Part shown: one piece after another, positions 54,951-63,799 of the stretch
How the letters are laid out: every line of letters starts with the position of its first letter
How positions within the stretch are numbered: position 1 is the first letter of the stretch
Origin: Azospira sp. I13
GTDB lineage: Bacteria > Pseudomonadota > Gammaproteobacteria > Burkholderiales > Rhodocyclaceae
NCBI RefSeq assembly: GCF_003112695.1
Contig: NZ_BFBP01000007.1
Coordinates: 1-64,000, forward strand
Length of the DNA stretch: 64,000 nt
Reading direction: 5' to 3'
Made by a program: the position numbers and the translations under genes
The notes under the pieces: model-generated
The model's input: the letters and a program-made list of their open reading frames with translations, nothing else
Told to the model about the DNA's origin: nothing
Databases searched by the model: none

Positions 54951-56161
54951 GCGTCCACCTCATCCAGCGTCGGAAATAACTGCTGCATCAGGCCCTTTTT
55001 GTGGGTCTTTAGGGCATCGATTTTCTGGGTTTGGGCGGTGATCAGATCGTCCAGCGAAGACAGGCAGTCAGCGATTTTTTGTTGCTCGCCTGATTCGATA
55101 TCAGGAAAAACAACTGCACGCTCCTTCAGCATCGAAAAATGACGCTTGTAGTCCTCCATCGCCAACGGACGGTGGCTGAGGGAATGAAACAAATATTCAG
55201 CAGAGATGGCGGGCCTTACCTTGAGAATTTTGATGCCATCGGCGCCTTGCGCAAACGGTTTGTCAACAAACTTGAGGGCGCAGGTGTGGTCGCCAAATAT
55301 GATGAGTGGCAGCGATTCAGTAATTACAGCGCGTTCATCATCAGTCCAGCCACAAATAAACTCTTGAGATTGGTCGATGATGGGAAACTTACCTTGCGTC
55401 CCATAGTTGGATGACTGCAGTTTCGACGGTGGGCTAACCGTAGTAATAAGTTTTTCCAATTTCTCCTTGCCCCATGCTGGAGCTTCCCGAAACTCTGGAA
55501 ACCGCAGCCGTGGCACGGTTTCGCCTTCGCGGGGGAAAAGCTGCTGCATCAGGCCCTTTTTGTGGGTCTTGAGGGTGTCGAGCTTTTGGCTTTCCGCTGC
55601 GATGAGATCATCTAGCGAAGACAGGCAGTCAGCGATTTTTTGTTGTTCTTCTGGTTTGGAAACAGGAAGTGGCAACCCCATGAAATCATCATTTGTGATG
55701 CTCATGCGGTCATGGCGAGCACCCGTGCTCGATGCTTGGCGCATATACTGATGCCAATGCGTCGATTTGAAGTAGTGGGCGTATATATCGTTCTGCGTGT
55801 TATTGAACCTGAATACCGTATACAACGGCGACATCACGCCGAGACCTATTCTGTTCTTCGAGACGGGTCCAACGGGGGCTGTTGCGGAGATACGGGGGTT
55901 ATAAACGTAATCTCCTTCCTCAACGATGTAGTAACCCTCTAGGTTTCCTTGGTTGGCAATATCCTTGTCGAAGAAGTCGCGCTGGTCAATCACGCCATAT
56001 TCAGCAGAATTGGTCAAAACACGGGTAATATCGCCCTCGGTATTTTTTTTGGTTGAGCGTCTTGCAAGTCTCCCGAGTGACTGAAAGCTCCAGGACTGGT
56101 CATCACAAAACTCGGGGAACCGCAGCCGTGGCACCAACTGCTGTTTTTTATTCTCACTCAT
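54947..56161 (-). CDS. hsdS: Type I specificity subunit HsdS
   Basis: The 404-residue subunit has two target-recognition domains, each introduced by PRLRFPEF and each followed by a near-identical helix KIADCLSSLDDLI...LKTHKKGLMQQLFP. The two-fold repeat sets the spacing of the split DNA site. The DNA repeats (54980-55085 and 55541-55646) could recombine. It overlaps prrC and the AlbA_2 gene by 4 bp. Confidence 0.94.
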   Translation of the reverse strand: MSENKKQQLVPRLRFPEFCDDQSWSFQSLGRLARRSTKKNTEGDITRVLTNSAEYGVIDQRDFFDKDIANQGNLEGYYIVEEGDYVYNPRISATAPVGPVSKNRIGLGVMSPLYTVFRFNNTQNDIYAHYFKSTHWHQYMRQASSTGARHDRMSITNDDFMGLPLPVSKPEEQQKIADCLSSLDDLIAAESQKLDTLKTHKKGLMQQLFPREGETVPRLRFPEFREAPAWGKEKLEKLITTVSPPSKLQSSNYGTQGKFPIIDQSQEFICGWTDDERAVITESLPLIIFGDHTCALKFVDKPFAQGADGIKILKVRPAISAEYLFHSLSHRPLAMEDYKRHFSMLKERAVVFPDIESGEQQKIADCLSSLDDLITAQTQKIDALKTHKKGLMQQLFPTLDEVDA

Positions 56162-57321
56162 GCCGCTTGCTCCTGCGGCCGTTTCACGATGGCCTTGAAC
56201 AGGTTCCCAGCCCGGTCGTCAATGAGTTCAATCTGCGGCCAGGCCCGCAAGGCGCGCAGCAGGCCGCTGCCCAGTCCGCGATACGGCAGCAGCTTGGCGG
56301 CAAAGGACGCCAGAATCGGGTTGCGCATATTGGAGTTACCCGCCTTGATGTTTTCGATGGTCAGGTTATTGGGCAGATGGCCAGGGCTGATGATCTCGAC
56401 CCGATCGGCAAACACCAGCACGCGCACCGGCGCGCTGATGAAGTAGTCGCGGTGGATGAGCGCGTTGGCGACCAGTTCCTCCCAGACGATGCGGGGAATC
56501 TCCGATTGGCCTTGTGAGTTAAAGCCCTGCTCGCCCTGAGTGGCGCGCGTGTTGGCGATGATGAAACCCAGCGACTGCTGGAACACATCGGCTAGCTTGC
56601 CGGTGATGTCGCGGCTGTCGATATAGCGCTGGTCTTCGATCTCGGTGCTGACAAAAGCCACCGCCTTGACGATGAAGGCAGGCAGTGCGTACTGCGGCGC
56701 TTTGGCAAACAGCAGGCTGCCCGCCACATTGAGCTGCCCCTGGTTCATCAGGTTCATGTTGGTCAAGAGCTGCGGCAGCGGCTGGTTGTGCTGGGCGAGC
56801 GGTTCGCCGAATTGCTGTTCGAAGAAAGTTTCGAAATAGGGCAGGTCCACATCGCCCGCGCTCAAGCCCGCCACAGGCGTCTCATCCGCATGCACCAGCC
56901 CTGCTTGCTGGAACAGGCGCTGGATTTCTTCACGCGAGGTGGCGCGGCGCTTGTCCGAGCCGTTCTTCACCCAGATGGCTCCGTTCTTGTCCATGTAGGG
57001 TTTGCTGACGCCTTCCACAACGGTGACCACCATCACGGTGCCGTTGGGGTGCGGCACATTTTCGGTGAGCGGGTTCACCGCAGGCCGCACATTTTGCGAG
57101 GCGCTGTTGGAGATGAGCTGGTTCAGGCGGTCAATGTCCGCGTGAGACAAGCCCAGCACCGTGCCGTCGTTATGCACGCCAATGAAAATCCGCCCGCCAG
57201 CGGTGTTGGCGAAGGCCACGATCTCCGCCGCCAGCGCGTCGGCATTGGTGAAGTTCTCTTTGAACTGATGGCGGCTGTCTTCGCCACGGCTCAAGCAGTC
57301 GATCAGTTCTGTGGTTTCCAT
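56158..57321 (-). CDS. AlbA_2-domain ATP-binding protein linked to type I R-M
   Basis: The 387-residue protein has an N-terminal AlbA_2 (Schlafen-like) nucleic-acid-binding domain: ESRHQFKENFTNADAL is related to the E-x-K core, and ANTAGGRIFIGVHNDGTVLG follows. The C-terminal part looks like a GHKL-type ATP-binding domain (EELVANALIHRDYF, GLGSGLLRALRAW). Such restriction-linked proteins recur in hsd operons; the function is unproven. It overlaps the TrlF gene by 19 bp. Confidence 0.85.
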   Translation of the reverse strand: METTELIDCLSRGEDSRHQFKENFTNADALAAEIVAFANTAGGRIFIGVHNDGTVLGLSHADIDRLNQLISNSASQNVRPAVNPLTENVPHPNGTVMVVTVVEGVSKPYMDKNGAIWVKNGSDKRRATSREEIQRLFQQAGLVHADETPVAGLSAGDVDLPYFETFFEQQFGEPLAQHNQPLPQLLTNMNLMNQGQLNVAGSLLFAKAPQYALPAFIVKAVAFVSTEIEDQRYIDSRDITGKLADVFQQSLGFIIANTRATQGEQGFNSQGQSEIPRIVWEELVANALIHRDYFISAPVRVLVFADRVEIISPGHLPNNLTIENIKAGNSNMRNPILASFAAKLLPYRGLGSGLLRALRAWPQIELIDDRAGNLFKAIVKRPQEQAA

Positions 57322-59945
57322 AGGTTGTAAACCTCTTTGCGTCGGTTGAAGGCTTCCTGGCCTCCTTCCATGATGTTGATGATGGCGTCCTGCACCGGAC
57401 GAGCGTCGATGCTGCCGCTTTGTACGGTGACTTGCTCATCCTGATAGCGGCAGGCATGCACTTGCTCCGCATCACCCAGCACCGGAAAGTTGGCGTTGTG
57501 GGTAGCGAAGATGAATTGGGCGTGAGGCTTCATCTCGCGCAGCAGCTTGATCACGTCGTCGTAGATGGTCTGGTTGTCCAGATCGTCTTCCGGCTGGTCA
57601 ATGATGATCACGTCGTTCTGGCGCTGGCTGAGCACATATAGCAGCAACGCGGAAGCACGCTGCCCGAGCGAGTGGTGCTTGAGTTCCTTGCCGCGATAGC
57701 GAATGACGAAACGGTTGGGCACCTGCCAGGTGACGAACTCCGTCAGGTTCTGCATAAAGGTCTTTTCGAACACCTCCGGCGTGCTGCCCGCTTTTTTCAA
57801 GGCGTTTGGCAAATCACGCAGCAGGCCGCCGAAATCGGCATAGTCCTCCATCACGGCGCGCAGGGTGGTTTCGCGGATGTTGCTGCCCTTGAAGAGCTGC
57901 TGCATGAAGCCGATGGCGGCTTCCTTGTCGCCTTTGAAGTCGGCTTCGATCTGCAAGGCGGTATGGCCAGCGTTCACCCGATCCAGTTCGGCCTTGATGG
58001 CGTTGAACTCGCGCAGCCACAGGCCGTTGAGCTTGTCGATCTCGGCAAACAGTGCGTCGCGGATACTGCTTTGCTGGCTTTCCTGCTTGGCGAGCGCCTC
58101 CAGCATTTGCTCCGCCTTGGTTTTACGCTGCTGTTGGGTCAGGAAGTCATCCGGCTGGATGGCCGTCATGCCGGTCTGCTTGAGTTCCTGAGCCAGCTGA
58201 CGTTCGACCTGGGCAAACTCTTCCTGAAGACTCAGGCGCGCGGCATCGAACTCGCCTTGTTTGAATTGAAGCCGGGAGGTAACAGCGCGGGCCTCCTGCT
58301 CGATTTGCTTGAGCTGATCGACTTTGGCAACGAGATTGGCAAATTCGGCGTAATAAGCCGTGAAGAAATCGGGGTTCTGCTTGGAGACGTAGCTCGTGGC
58401 ATTACGCAGATCGTCTTCGTGCTCGGCGATCAATTGCCCCAAGGCGAGCACGAAGCTGTCTGCCCGCTCCTTCATGCGTGCCAGTGCACTGGCATCCTGC
58501 TGGAAGCCAAGGCGCTTTTGCAGCTTATCGGCAACCCCGTACTCTTCAAATTTCTTCAGTCGGAAGTTGGCATCGGTGAGCTGGGACTGGTAATCACGCC
58601 TGAGTTCGGCAGTATTGCTGAGCTTGAGCCAGCGCTGCGCAGCATCACGCACATGCTGGCGTTGGGTTTCGATTTCGTCTCGCAGTGTGCGGAGCTTTTC
58701 GCCCACCAGCTTTTCCACTAGATCGGTCTCGAAACCTTCGCCGGTGCTGGAAAGGTCTTTCTGCCCGAAGTAGATCGGACGGCGCAGCACAGTTTCCCGG
58801 ATCGATACACCGGGCTGCAATTTGCCGTCCAGATAGACGTTCGGCGCTTCGCGAAAAATGCGGGAGATGGTGAATACCTGTCCGTATACGTCACAGGCCG
58901 TCAGCGTCACCTTGCCGCCGCTGCCCAGAGTGTGGCGGATCAGTTCATCCTTGTACTTGGTGTCCTGCGCTTTCTCCCCGCGAGGAATATCGAGAGCGTA
59001 GCGCACTGCTTCCAGAATGGAAGACTTGCCGCTGCCCCGGATGCCGATCAACGTGTTCAGTTCAGGCGAGAAATGCAGCGTTTTCCCGTCAAGGATGCCC
59101 CCATCAAAGTGAATGCTGCGGATGTGCGATGCGAGATGCTTGGGCGGCTCCGTGGCGACCCGCGAAGCAGAATCGCTCAGAGCAAACTTGACCGCCTCAA
59201 AGGACAGTTCACCCAATTTGAGGTAACAGGCTTTGCCCTGACCAATCTCTTCGATGCATTTGGCGTCGCAGCCTTCCAGTTCGGCGGGGTACCAGCCACC
59301 TAGATGCTGCTGCGTTTTAGTCCGGCAGGGTTTGCTTTTCTCTTGCAGCTTGTTGTACGTGCGTACCTTTTGGAAGCCCAACGTGCGACGGCGGAAGAAT
59401 TCGTTCTGGCCCAGTTCGGCAAGACGCCCCCCGTCCAATTCGGCCCACAGTCCGCTCGGTGCTTCGACATGGGCAAAGACAAGGAAAAAGTCGCGGTGAT
59501 AGCTTTCCAGCTTCTTGATGGTTTCCAACAGTGACAGAGAGGAACGCCCGTTTTCCTGCTCGTACTGGGCAGGGATTTTTCCTTCAAACGCAACGCCCAG
59601 GAAGGGGTTGATATGGTCATGACCATCGGCCAACCAGTCGTCGGAAAAAACAACCAAGGTGTGGATGCCATTGGCCCCGTCATTGACCGACAGCTCGACG
59701 CCGGGCAACAGCGCAATATCCTTCTTCTGCGCTGTCTTGCGCAGCGCTTTGAACTCCTCAAAATCGAACTTGTTGTGATTGGTGATGACGCCCAGCTGGA
59801 TACCTGCTTTCTCCAGCGCGTTCACATAATTGCTGTTGTAGAAGTTGTCATCGCCTGTGTACTTGAACTCACGATCTGCGCGGGTGTGCAGATGGAAGTC
59901 CGCACGAACCCACTGCGCCCCCTGTGTAAAGACGGTTCCCATCAT
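57303..59945 (-). CDS. TrlF-like PHP-domain plus SMC/ABC-type ATPase
   Basis: The 880-residue protein starts with a PHP phosphoesterase domain (ADFHLHTRADREF, GVITNHN, LLPGVELSVN), then an ATPase split by a coiled coil: Walker A GIRGSGKSSILEAV near residue 310 and Walker B VIIIDQPEDDLDNQTIYDD near the end, with coils at about 430-700. This is the TrlF family seen in type I R-M loci. A nuclease-like role is likely but unproven. The ATG overlaps hsdR by 4 bp; GGAGG precedes it. Confidence 0.88.
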   Translation of the reverse strand: MMGTVFTQGAQWVRADFHLHTRADREFKYTGDDNFYNSNYVNALEKAGIQLGVITNHNKFDFEEFKALRKTAQKKDIALLPGVELSVNDGANGIHTLVVFSDDWLADGHDHINPFLGVAFEGKIPAQYEQENGRSSLSLLETIKKLESYHRDFFLVFAHVEAPSGLWAELDGGRLAELGQNEFFRRRTLGFQKVRTYNKLQEKSKPCRTKTQQHLGGWYPAELEGCDAKCIEEIGQGKACYLKLGELSFEAVKFALSDSASRVATEPPKHLASHIRSIHFDGGILDGKTLHFSPELNTLIGIRGSGKSSILEAVRYALDIPRGEKAQDTKYKDELIRHTLGSGGKVTLTACDVYGQVFTISRIFREAPNVYLDGKLQPGVSIRETVLRRPIYFGQKDLSSTGEGFETDLVEKLVGEKLRTLRDEIETQRQHVRDAAQRWLKLSNTAELRRDYQSQLTDANFRLKKFEEYGVADKLQKRLGFQQDASALARMKERADSFVLALGQLIAEHEDDLRNATSYVSKQNPDFFTAYYAEFANLVAKVDQLKQIEQEARAVTSRLQFKQGEFDAARLSLQEEFAQVERQLAQELKQTGMTAIQPDDFLTQQQRKTKAEQMLEALAKQESQQSSIRDALFAEIDKLNGLWLREFNAIKAELDRVNAGHTALQIEADFKGDKEAAIGFMQQLFKGSNIRETTLRAVMEDYADFGGLLRDLPNALKKAGSTPEVFEKTFMQNLTEFVTWQVPNRFVIRYRGKELKHHSLGQRASALLLYVLSQRQNDVIIIDQPEDDLDNQTIYDDVIKLLREMKPHAQFIFATHNANFPVLGDAEQVHACRYQDEQVTVQSGSIDARPVQDAIINIMEGGQEAFNRRKEVYNLWKPQN

Positions 59946-62914
59946 CGCCCCTCCTCATAGGCAGCCAAACCAGCAATCTCTCGACCCTGGGCGAGCTTGT
60001 GCAGCAGTGGTGTCAGCTCTTCCATCAGGGCCAACTCTTTCTGCGTGCGGGCTTTCCAGCCAAGTTCCAGCGGGGCCATCAACTCGGAGAGGCGTTCGCC
60101 ATCGAAAATGCGGCGGCGCAAAATGTCATCGACAAAGGCTTGCAGCGCTGATGCGTCCAGTGTGTGGCGGTTGGCGAGATCGGTGAGTTCCCGTGTTTTT
60201 TTCTCTGCCTTGAAGCGGTCGAATCCGCTGCGGATTTGCTTTTCATCCAATGCTTCGTTGACCGGTAAGCCCCGGATGTACTCGGCAATGTCCTCACGCT
60301 CGTCGATGAACTTGGCATCGGACTGGATCAGGCCGATGAGCTGCTCACGGTTCATGGTGAGCTTGCCGGGCTTCTGCTGGGTCAGCTTGGCGATGAGGCT
60401 CATGATGTAGTCGTAGTCGATCACGCTTGAGGCGAAGAGCACGAATTCGAAATCAAGCTGCTGCACTTCTGGCGGGGTCTGGTCGCGATCCTGCTGTTCC
60501 TTCAAGCGCTTGGCCGTTTCGAGGTACACACCTTTGAAGCCCTGCATCTGATCGGGTGGCGCAATCTGGGTGATCTGCGCCTTCTGCTCATCCGAGAGAT
60601 CGGTATATTGATCGAGCTGGGTCTTGAGGCGCTGTACTTCCTTGAACAGATTGACGAACTGCGCCCGTGCGGCATCGCCTTTCAGGTTGGCCACTTCTTC
60701 CGGCGCATTGCCCACGCCTTGCGACTGCATGAAGTCGGCCAGCCTCTGGGTGGCGGTTTGCAGGTTATCGATGACCTTGGGCGCAGGGTCTACCAGCCAG
60801 ATTTCACGCGGGTTGTCGATCTTCTCGCCAGAGAACAGTGCAATCGCCTCTTCGACCGGCCTTTGCTGCTGACGGAAGTCGAGGATGTTGCCATAGGGCT
60901 TGCTGTCGTTCAGCACGCGATTGGTGCGCGAAAACGCCTGGATCAAGCCGTGATGCTTGAGGTTCTTATCCACGTATAGGGTATTGAGGTACTTGGAGTC
61001 GAAACCGGTGAGCAGCATGTCCACCACGATGGTGATGTCGATCTTTTGCGCGGCGGGGAGATCGCTGTTGGGATACTGCTGATCCTTGATGCGCTTTTGC
61101 ACATCCTGGTAGTACAGGTCGAACTCGCCAATGCGGTGGTTGGTACCGAAGCGGGCGTTGTAGTCGGCCACGATGCGCGTGAGCGCAGCCTTCTTGCCCT
61201 CGGGGTCTTGCTGGTTATCTTCTTTCTCTTGCGGCAGGTCTTCCTGAATCTGTTGTACGTCCTTATTTCCCTCGGCAGGTGGAGAGAATACGCAGGCAAT
61301 GTTCAGCGGACGGAACTCAGGATCTTGCTCGGTCTTTTGTTTTTGAATCTCCGCGAACAGTTCGAAATACTCGATGGCATCGTTGATGCTGGCCGTTGCC
61401 AACACCGCGTTGAACTTGCGGCCATTGGTCGCTGCATCGTGCTTGGCGAGAATGGTTTCAATGACCTTGGGCTTGGCCACACCTTCACCAGGCTTGGGAG
61501 GATTCTTGCCTTCGGGCTTGAAGTAATCCACGTGAAAGCGCAGGACGTTGCGATCCTCGATGGCGTGGGTGATGGTGTATTGATGCAGGCAACGCTGGAA
61601 GAGGTCGTCGGTCGTGCGGTAACTGGCCTGCTGACCTTCGATCTGCTGGTAGCTGGCGTTCTTCTCGAAGATGGGTGTGCCGGTAAAGCCAAAAAGCTGG
61701 GCGTTGGGGAAGAACTCCTTGATGGCTTTGTGGTTGTCGCCAAATTGTGAGCGGTGGCATTCATCAAAGATAAACACCATGCGCTGGTTGCGTAATGGCT
61801 CCAGCCGTTCCTTGTAGTTGCGCTTGTTGGCCCCATCCAGCGCCAGGCCCAGCTTCTGAATGGTGGTGACGATGACTTTATCGGCGTAGTCGTCGGACAG
61901 TAGGCGGCGCACCAGGGTCTCGGTGTTGGTGTTCTCTTCGACACAGCCTTCCTGAAAGCGGTTGAATTCCTCGCGAGTCTGGCGATCCAGGTCTTTGCGA
62001 TCCACCACAAACAGACACTTGTCGATGTCCGGATTGTCTTTGAGCAGGGTGGACGCCTTGAACGAAGTCAGCGTCTTGCCTGAGCCGGTGGTGTGCCAGA
62101 TGTAGCCGTTGCCGCAATTCTGGTGGATGCACTCCACGATGGCTTTGACGGCATAGATTTGGTATGGCCGCATCATCAGCAGCTTCTGCTCGCTGGCCAC
62201 CAGCACCATGTAGCGGCTGATCATTTGCCCTAGAGTGCACTTGGCTAGGAACTTCTCGGCAAAACTATCGAGCAGCGTGATTTTCTTGTTGTCTTCGCTG
62301 GCAAACTGGTAAACCGGCAAGAAGCGCTCATCTGCGTTGAAGCTGAAGTGCCGTGCGTTGTTGTTGGCGAAATACCAAGTGTCAGTGCGGTTGCTGACGA
62401 TGAAGAGCTGCAGGAAGCACAGCAGTGTCTTGCTATAGCCATTGCCGGGGTCAGTCTTGTAATCAACGATCTGCTGCATGGCCCGGCGCGGGCTGACCGC
62501 CAAGGTCTTCAGCTCGATTTGCACCACCGGTACGCCGTTGATGAGCAGCATCACGTCGTAGCGGTGATGGCTGTTGTCAGTGTTCATGCGCAACTGGTTG
62601 ACGACCTCAAAGTCGTTCTTGCACCAGTCCCGGATGTTCACCAGGGTGTAGTTCAGCGGCGTACCATCGTCGCGCTCGAAGCTGTTGATGTTGCGAAGCC
62701 GCTGGGCAGCGCCGTAGACATCGGGCGTGATGATGCCGTCGAGCAAGCGTTGAAACTCGCTGTCAGTCAGATGCACGCGGTTCAGCGCTTCGAACTTGGC
62801 TCGGAAGTTGGCTTCGAGCGCGGCGCGGTCGCGAATGTCGGGGCGATAGGTGTACTTGAGGTCGCCGAGCTTGGCGATCAGATCGAGTTCGATTTGTTGT
62901 TCTGTGGTCGTCAT
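59942..62914 (-). CDS. hsdR: Type I restriction endonuclease subunit HsdR (EcoR124-like)
   Basis: The 990-residue motor-nuclease has a PD-(D/E)XK nuclease at the N-terminus (YDVMLLINGVPVVQIELKTL, with D and E-x-K), and SF2 helicase motifs: Walker A GYIWHTTGSGKTLTSF, DECH in FIFDECHRSQFG, and motif VI region IQAFSRTNRVLND. The C-terminal helical domain binds HsdM/S. This resembles type IC subunits, the class linked to PrrC in E. coli. It is the first large gene of the operon. Confidence 0.95.
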   Translation of the reverse strand: MTTTEQQIELDLIAKLGDLKYTYRPDIRDRAALEANFRAKFEALNRVHLTDSEFQRLLDGIITPDVYGAAQRLRNINSFERDDGTPLNYTLVNIRDWCKNDFEVVNQLRMNTDNSHHRYDVMLLINGVPVVQIELKTLAVSPRRAMQQIVDYKTDPGNGYSKTLLCFLQLFIVSNRTDTWYFANNNARHFSFNADERFLPVYQFASEDNKKITLLDSFAEKFLAKCTLGQMISRYMVLVASEQKLLMMRPYQIYAVKAIVECIHQNCGNGYIWHTTGSGKTLTSFKASTLLKDNPDIDKCLFVVDRKDLDRQTREEFNRFQEGCVEENTNTETLVRRLLSDDYADKVIVTTIQKLGLALDGANKRNYKERLEPLRNQRMVFIFDECHRSQFGDNHKAIKEFFPNAQLFGFTGTPIFEKNASYQQIEGQQASYRTTDDLFQRCLHQYTITHAIEDRNVLRFHVDYFKPEGKNPPKPGEGVAKPKVIETILAKHDAATNGRKFNAVLATASINDAIEYFELFAEIQKQKTEQDPEFRPLNIACVFSPPAEGNKDVQQIQEDLPQEKEDNQQDPEGKKAALTRIVADYNARFGTNHRIGEFDLYYQDVQKRIKDQQYPNSDLPAAQKIDITIVVDMLLTGFDSKYLNTLYVDKNLKHHGLIQAFSRTNRVLNDSKPYGNILDFRQQQRPVEEAIALFSGEKIDNPREIWLVDPAPKVIDNLQTATQRLADFMQSQGVGNAPEEVANLKGDAARAQFVNLFKEVQRLKTQLDQYTDLSDEQKAQITQIAPPDQMQGFKGVYLETAKRLKEQQDRDQTPPEVQQLDFEFVLFASSVIDYDYIMSLIAKLTQQKPGKLTMNREQLIGLIQSDAKFIDEREDIAEYIRGLPVNEALDEKQIRSGFDRFKAEKKTRELTDLANRHTLDASALQAFVDDILRRRIFDGERLSELMAPLELGWKARTQKELALMEELTPLLHKLAQGREIAGLAAYEEGR

Positions 62915-62982
62915 GAACCTTGCCTCAAAGACCCAAACGGTTTACTGCCGCCGTTGTTCTGGCGGGGGGAATGCCATGGAGC

Positions 62983-63192
62983 TCATGTATGCCGACTCCC
63001 CGGCTCACCGACATCTTCATCTGCGCCGCCTGCACGCACCCATTCATCCACCTCGGAGAGCTGGAACTTCCACAGCCGCCCCACGCGGTGTGCGGGCAGA
63101 CCCTTGCGCTCGCGCCAGCGGTACACGGTGTCCTTGGCCACGCCCAAGTGCTGGGCGACGTGATCGGCGGTAACCCACGGTTCTGTGCTCAT
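62983..63192 (-). CDS. Excisionase-like / MerR-type HTH protein
   Basis: The 69-residue protein has a winged HTH of the helix_turn_helix_17 / excisionase type: VTADHVAQHLGVAKDTVYRW followed by RERKGLPAHRVGRLWKFQLS. It lies 68 bp upstream of hsdR on the same strand. Such small proteins commonly precede type I R-M genes and may delay hsdR expression. Confidence 0.82.
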   Translation of the reverse strand: MSTEPWVTADHVAQHLGVAKDTVYRWRERKGLPAHRVGRLWKFQLSEVDEWVRAGGADEDVGEPGSRHT

Positions 63193-63333
63193 GTCGATGG
63201 CGCTCGAAGGTTGCAGTTGAAAGTCGTCTTAAGTCGTTTGGAGTCTATCATTTGAATGCTGCGGAAGCAGCAAGATTGTTCTTGGCTACTGCCCTTGTGA
63301 GTTGAATGTGGTAACAAGGGGCGCAGTGCCGCA

Positions 63334-63465
63334 CTGTCACCACCATGGTGACACGCTGCCACCACAAGGTGACCACATTGTCGCCACCATCCTTGCCACT
63401 CTTTCAACACATTGTTCGCACAAGATTGCCACGTTGTTGCCAACATGCCGCCACACTGTTTACAC
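63334..63465 (-). repeat. Twelve degenerate 11-bp phased repeats (CCAC type)
   Basis: Cutting the sequence every 11 bases from 63334 gives units such as AAGATTGCCAC, ATCCTTGCCAC, CATGCCGCCAC, ATTGTTCGCAC and ACTGTTTACAC, nearly all with CAC at the same place. The minus-strand consensus is roughly GTGGCAACAAT. The first six units pair into three 22-bp units (CTGTCACCACC..., CTGCCACCACA..., TTGTCGCCACC...). One unit per helical turn suggests cooperative protein binding, as in parC-type centromeres or ribbon-helix-helix operators. Confidence 0.6.
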
Positions 63466-63576
63466 AGTCGGCCGGCAGCCCGATCTGATCGCACAGATAT
63501 TTTTTGCTGGTCACAAAGGCTCTTGCCACGTTACTCACTAACCTGGGCACAAGATAAGCAATAACAGTCGAGGGAT

Positions 63577-63697
63577 TTGGAATGTACGTTGTACAACTTT
63601 GGAATGTACGTGGCCGGAAATTAGCTTTTCGCTGCCTGATCATGTGCCCGAACAACAGAGCATTGGAAAGAACGTTGCGCCTTGTTGGAAACAACGT
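63577..63697. repeat. Four copies of TTGGAA-N3-ACGT
   Basis: Copies start at 63577, 63599, 63663 and 63685. Each pair is 22 bp start to start (two helical turns), and the first two are identical over 14 bp (TTTGGAATGTACGT). This is an operator-like or iteron-like arrangement. The binding protein is unknown. Confidence 0.6.
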
Positions 63698-63799
63698 AGT
63701 GCCAGATAGGGAGTAACGGGGCATGTGACCAGCTAAAAGTCATGCGATCAGCGCAGCACGATTTGAAAACCCAACGGATGGAAACAGCGCATTTTTTGC

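Larger units (their letters stand above)
63193..63799. other. Non-coding region with repeat arrays upstream of the R-M operon
   Basis: Short frames here do not look like proteins, and the repeat periods (11 and 22 bp) are not multiples of three. Two arrays are described separately (63334-63465 and 63577-63697). The rest has no recognised feature. Confidence 0.6.

Noticed and set aside
63334-63465. CRISPR array
   Set aside because: The repeats are 11 bp with no distinct spacers and no cas genes nearby.
63189-63724. Short minus-strand frames of about 100 codons
   Set aside because: They run through repeats with 11- and 22-bp period, which cannot be conserved as codons, and have no start signals.
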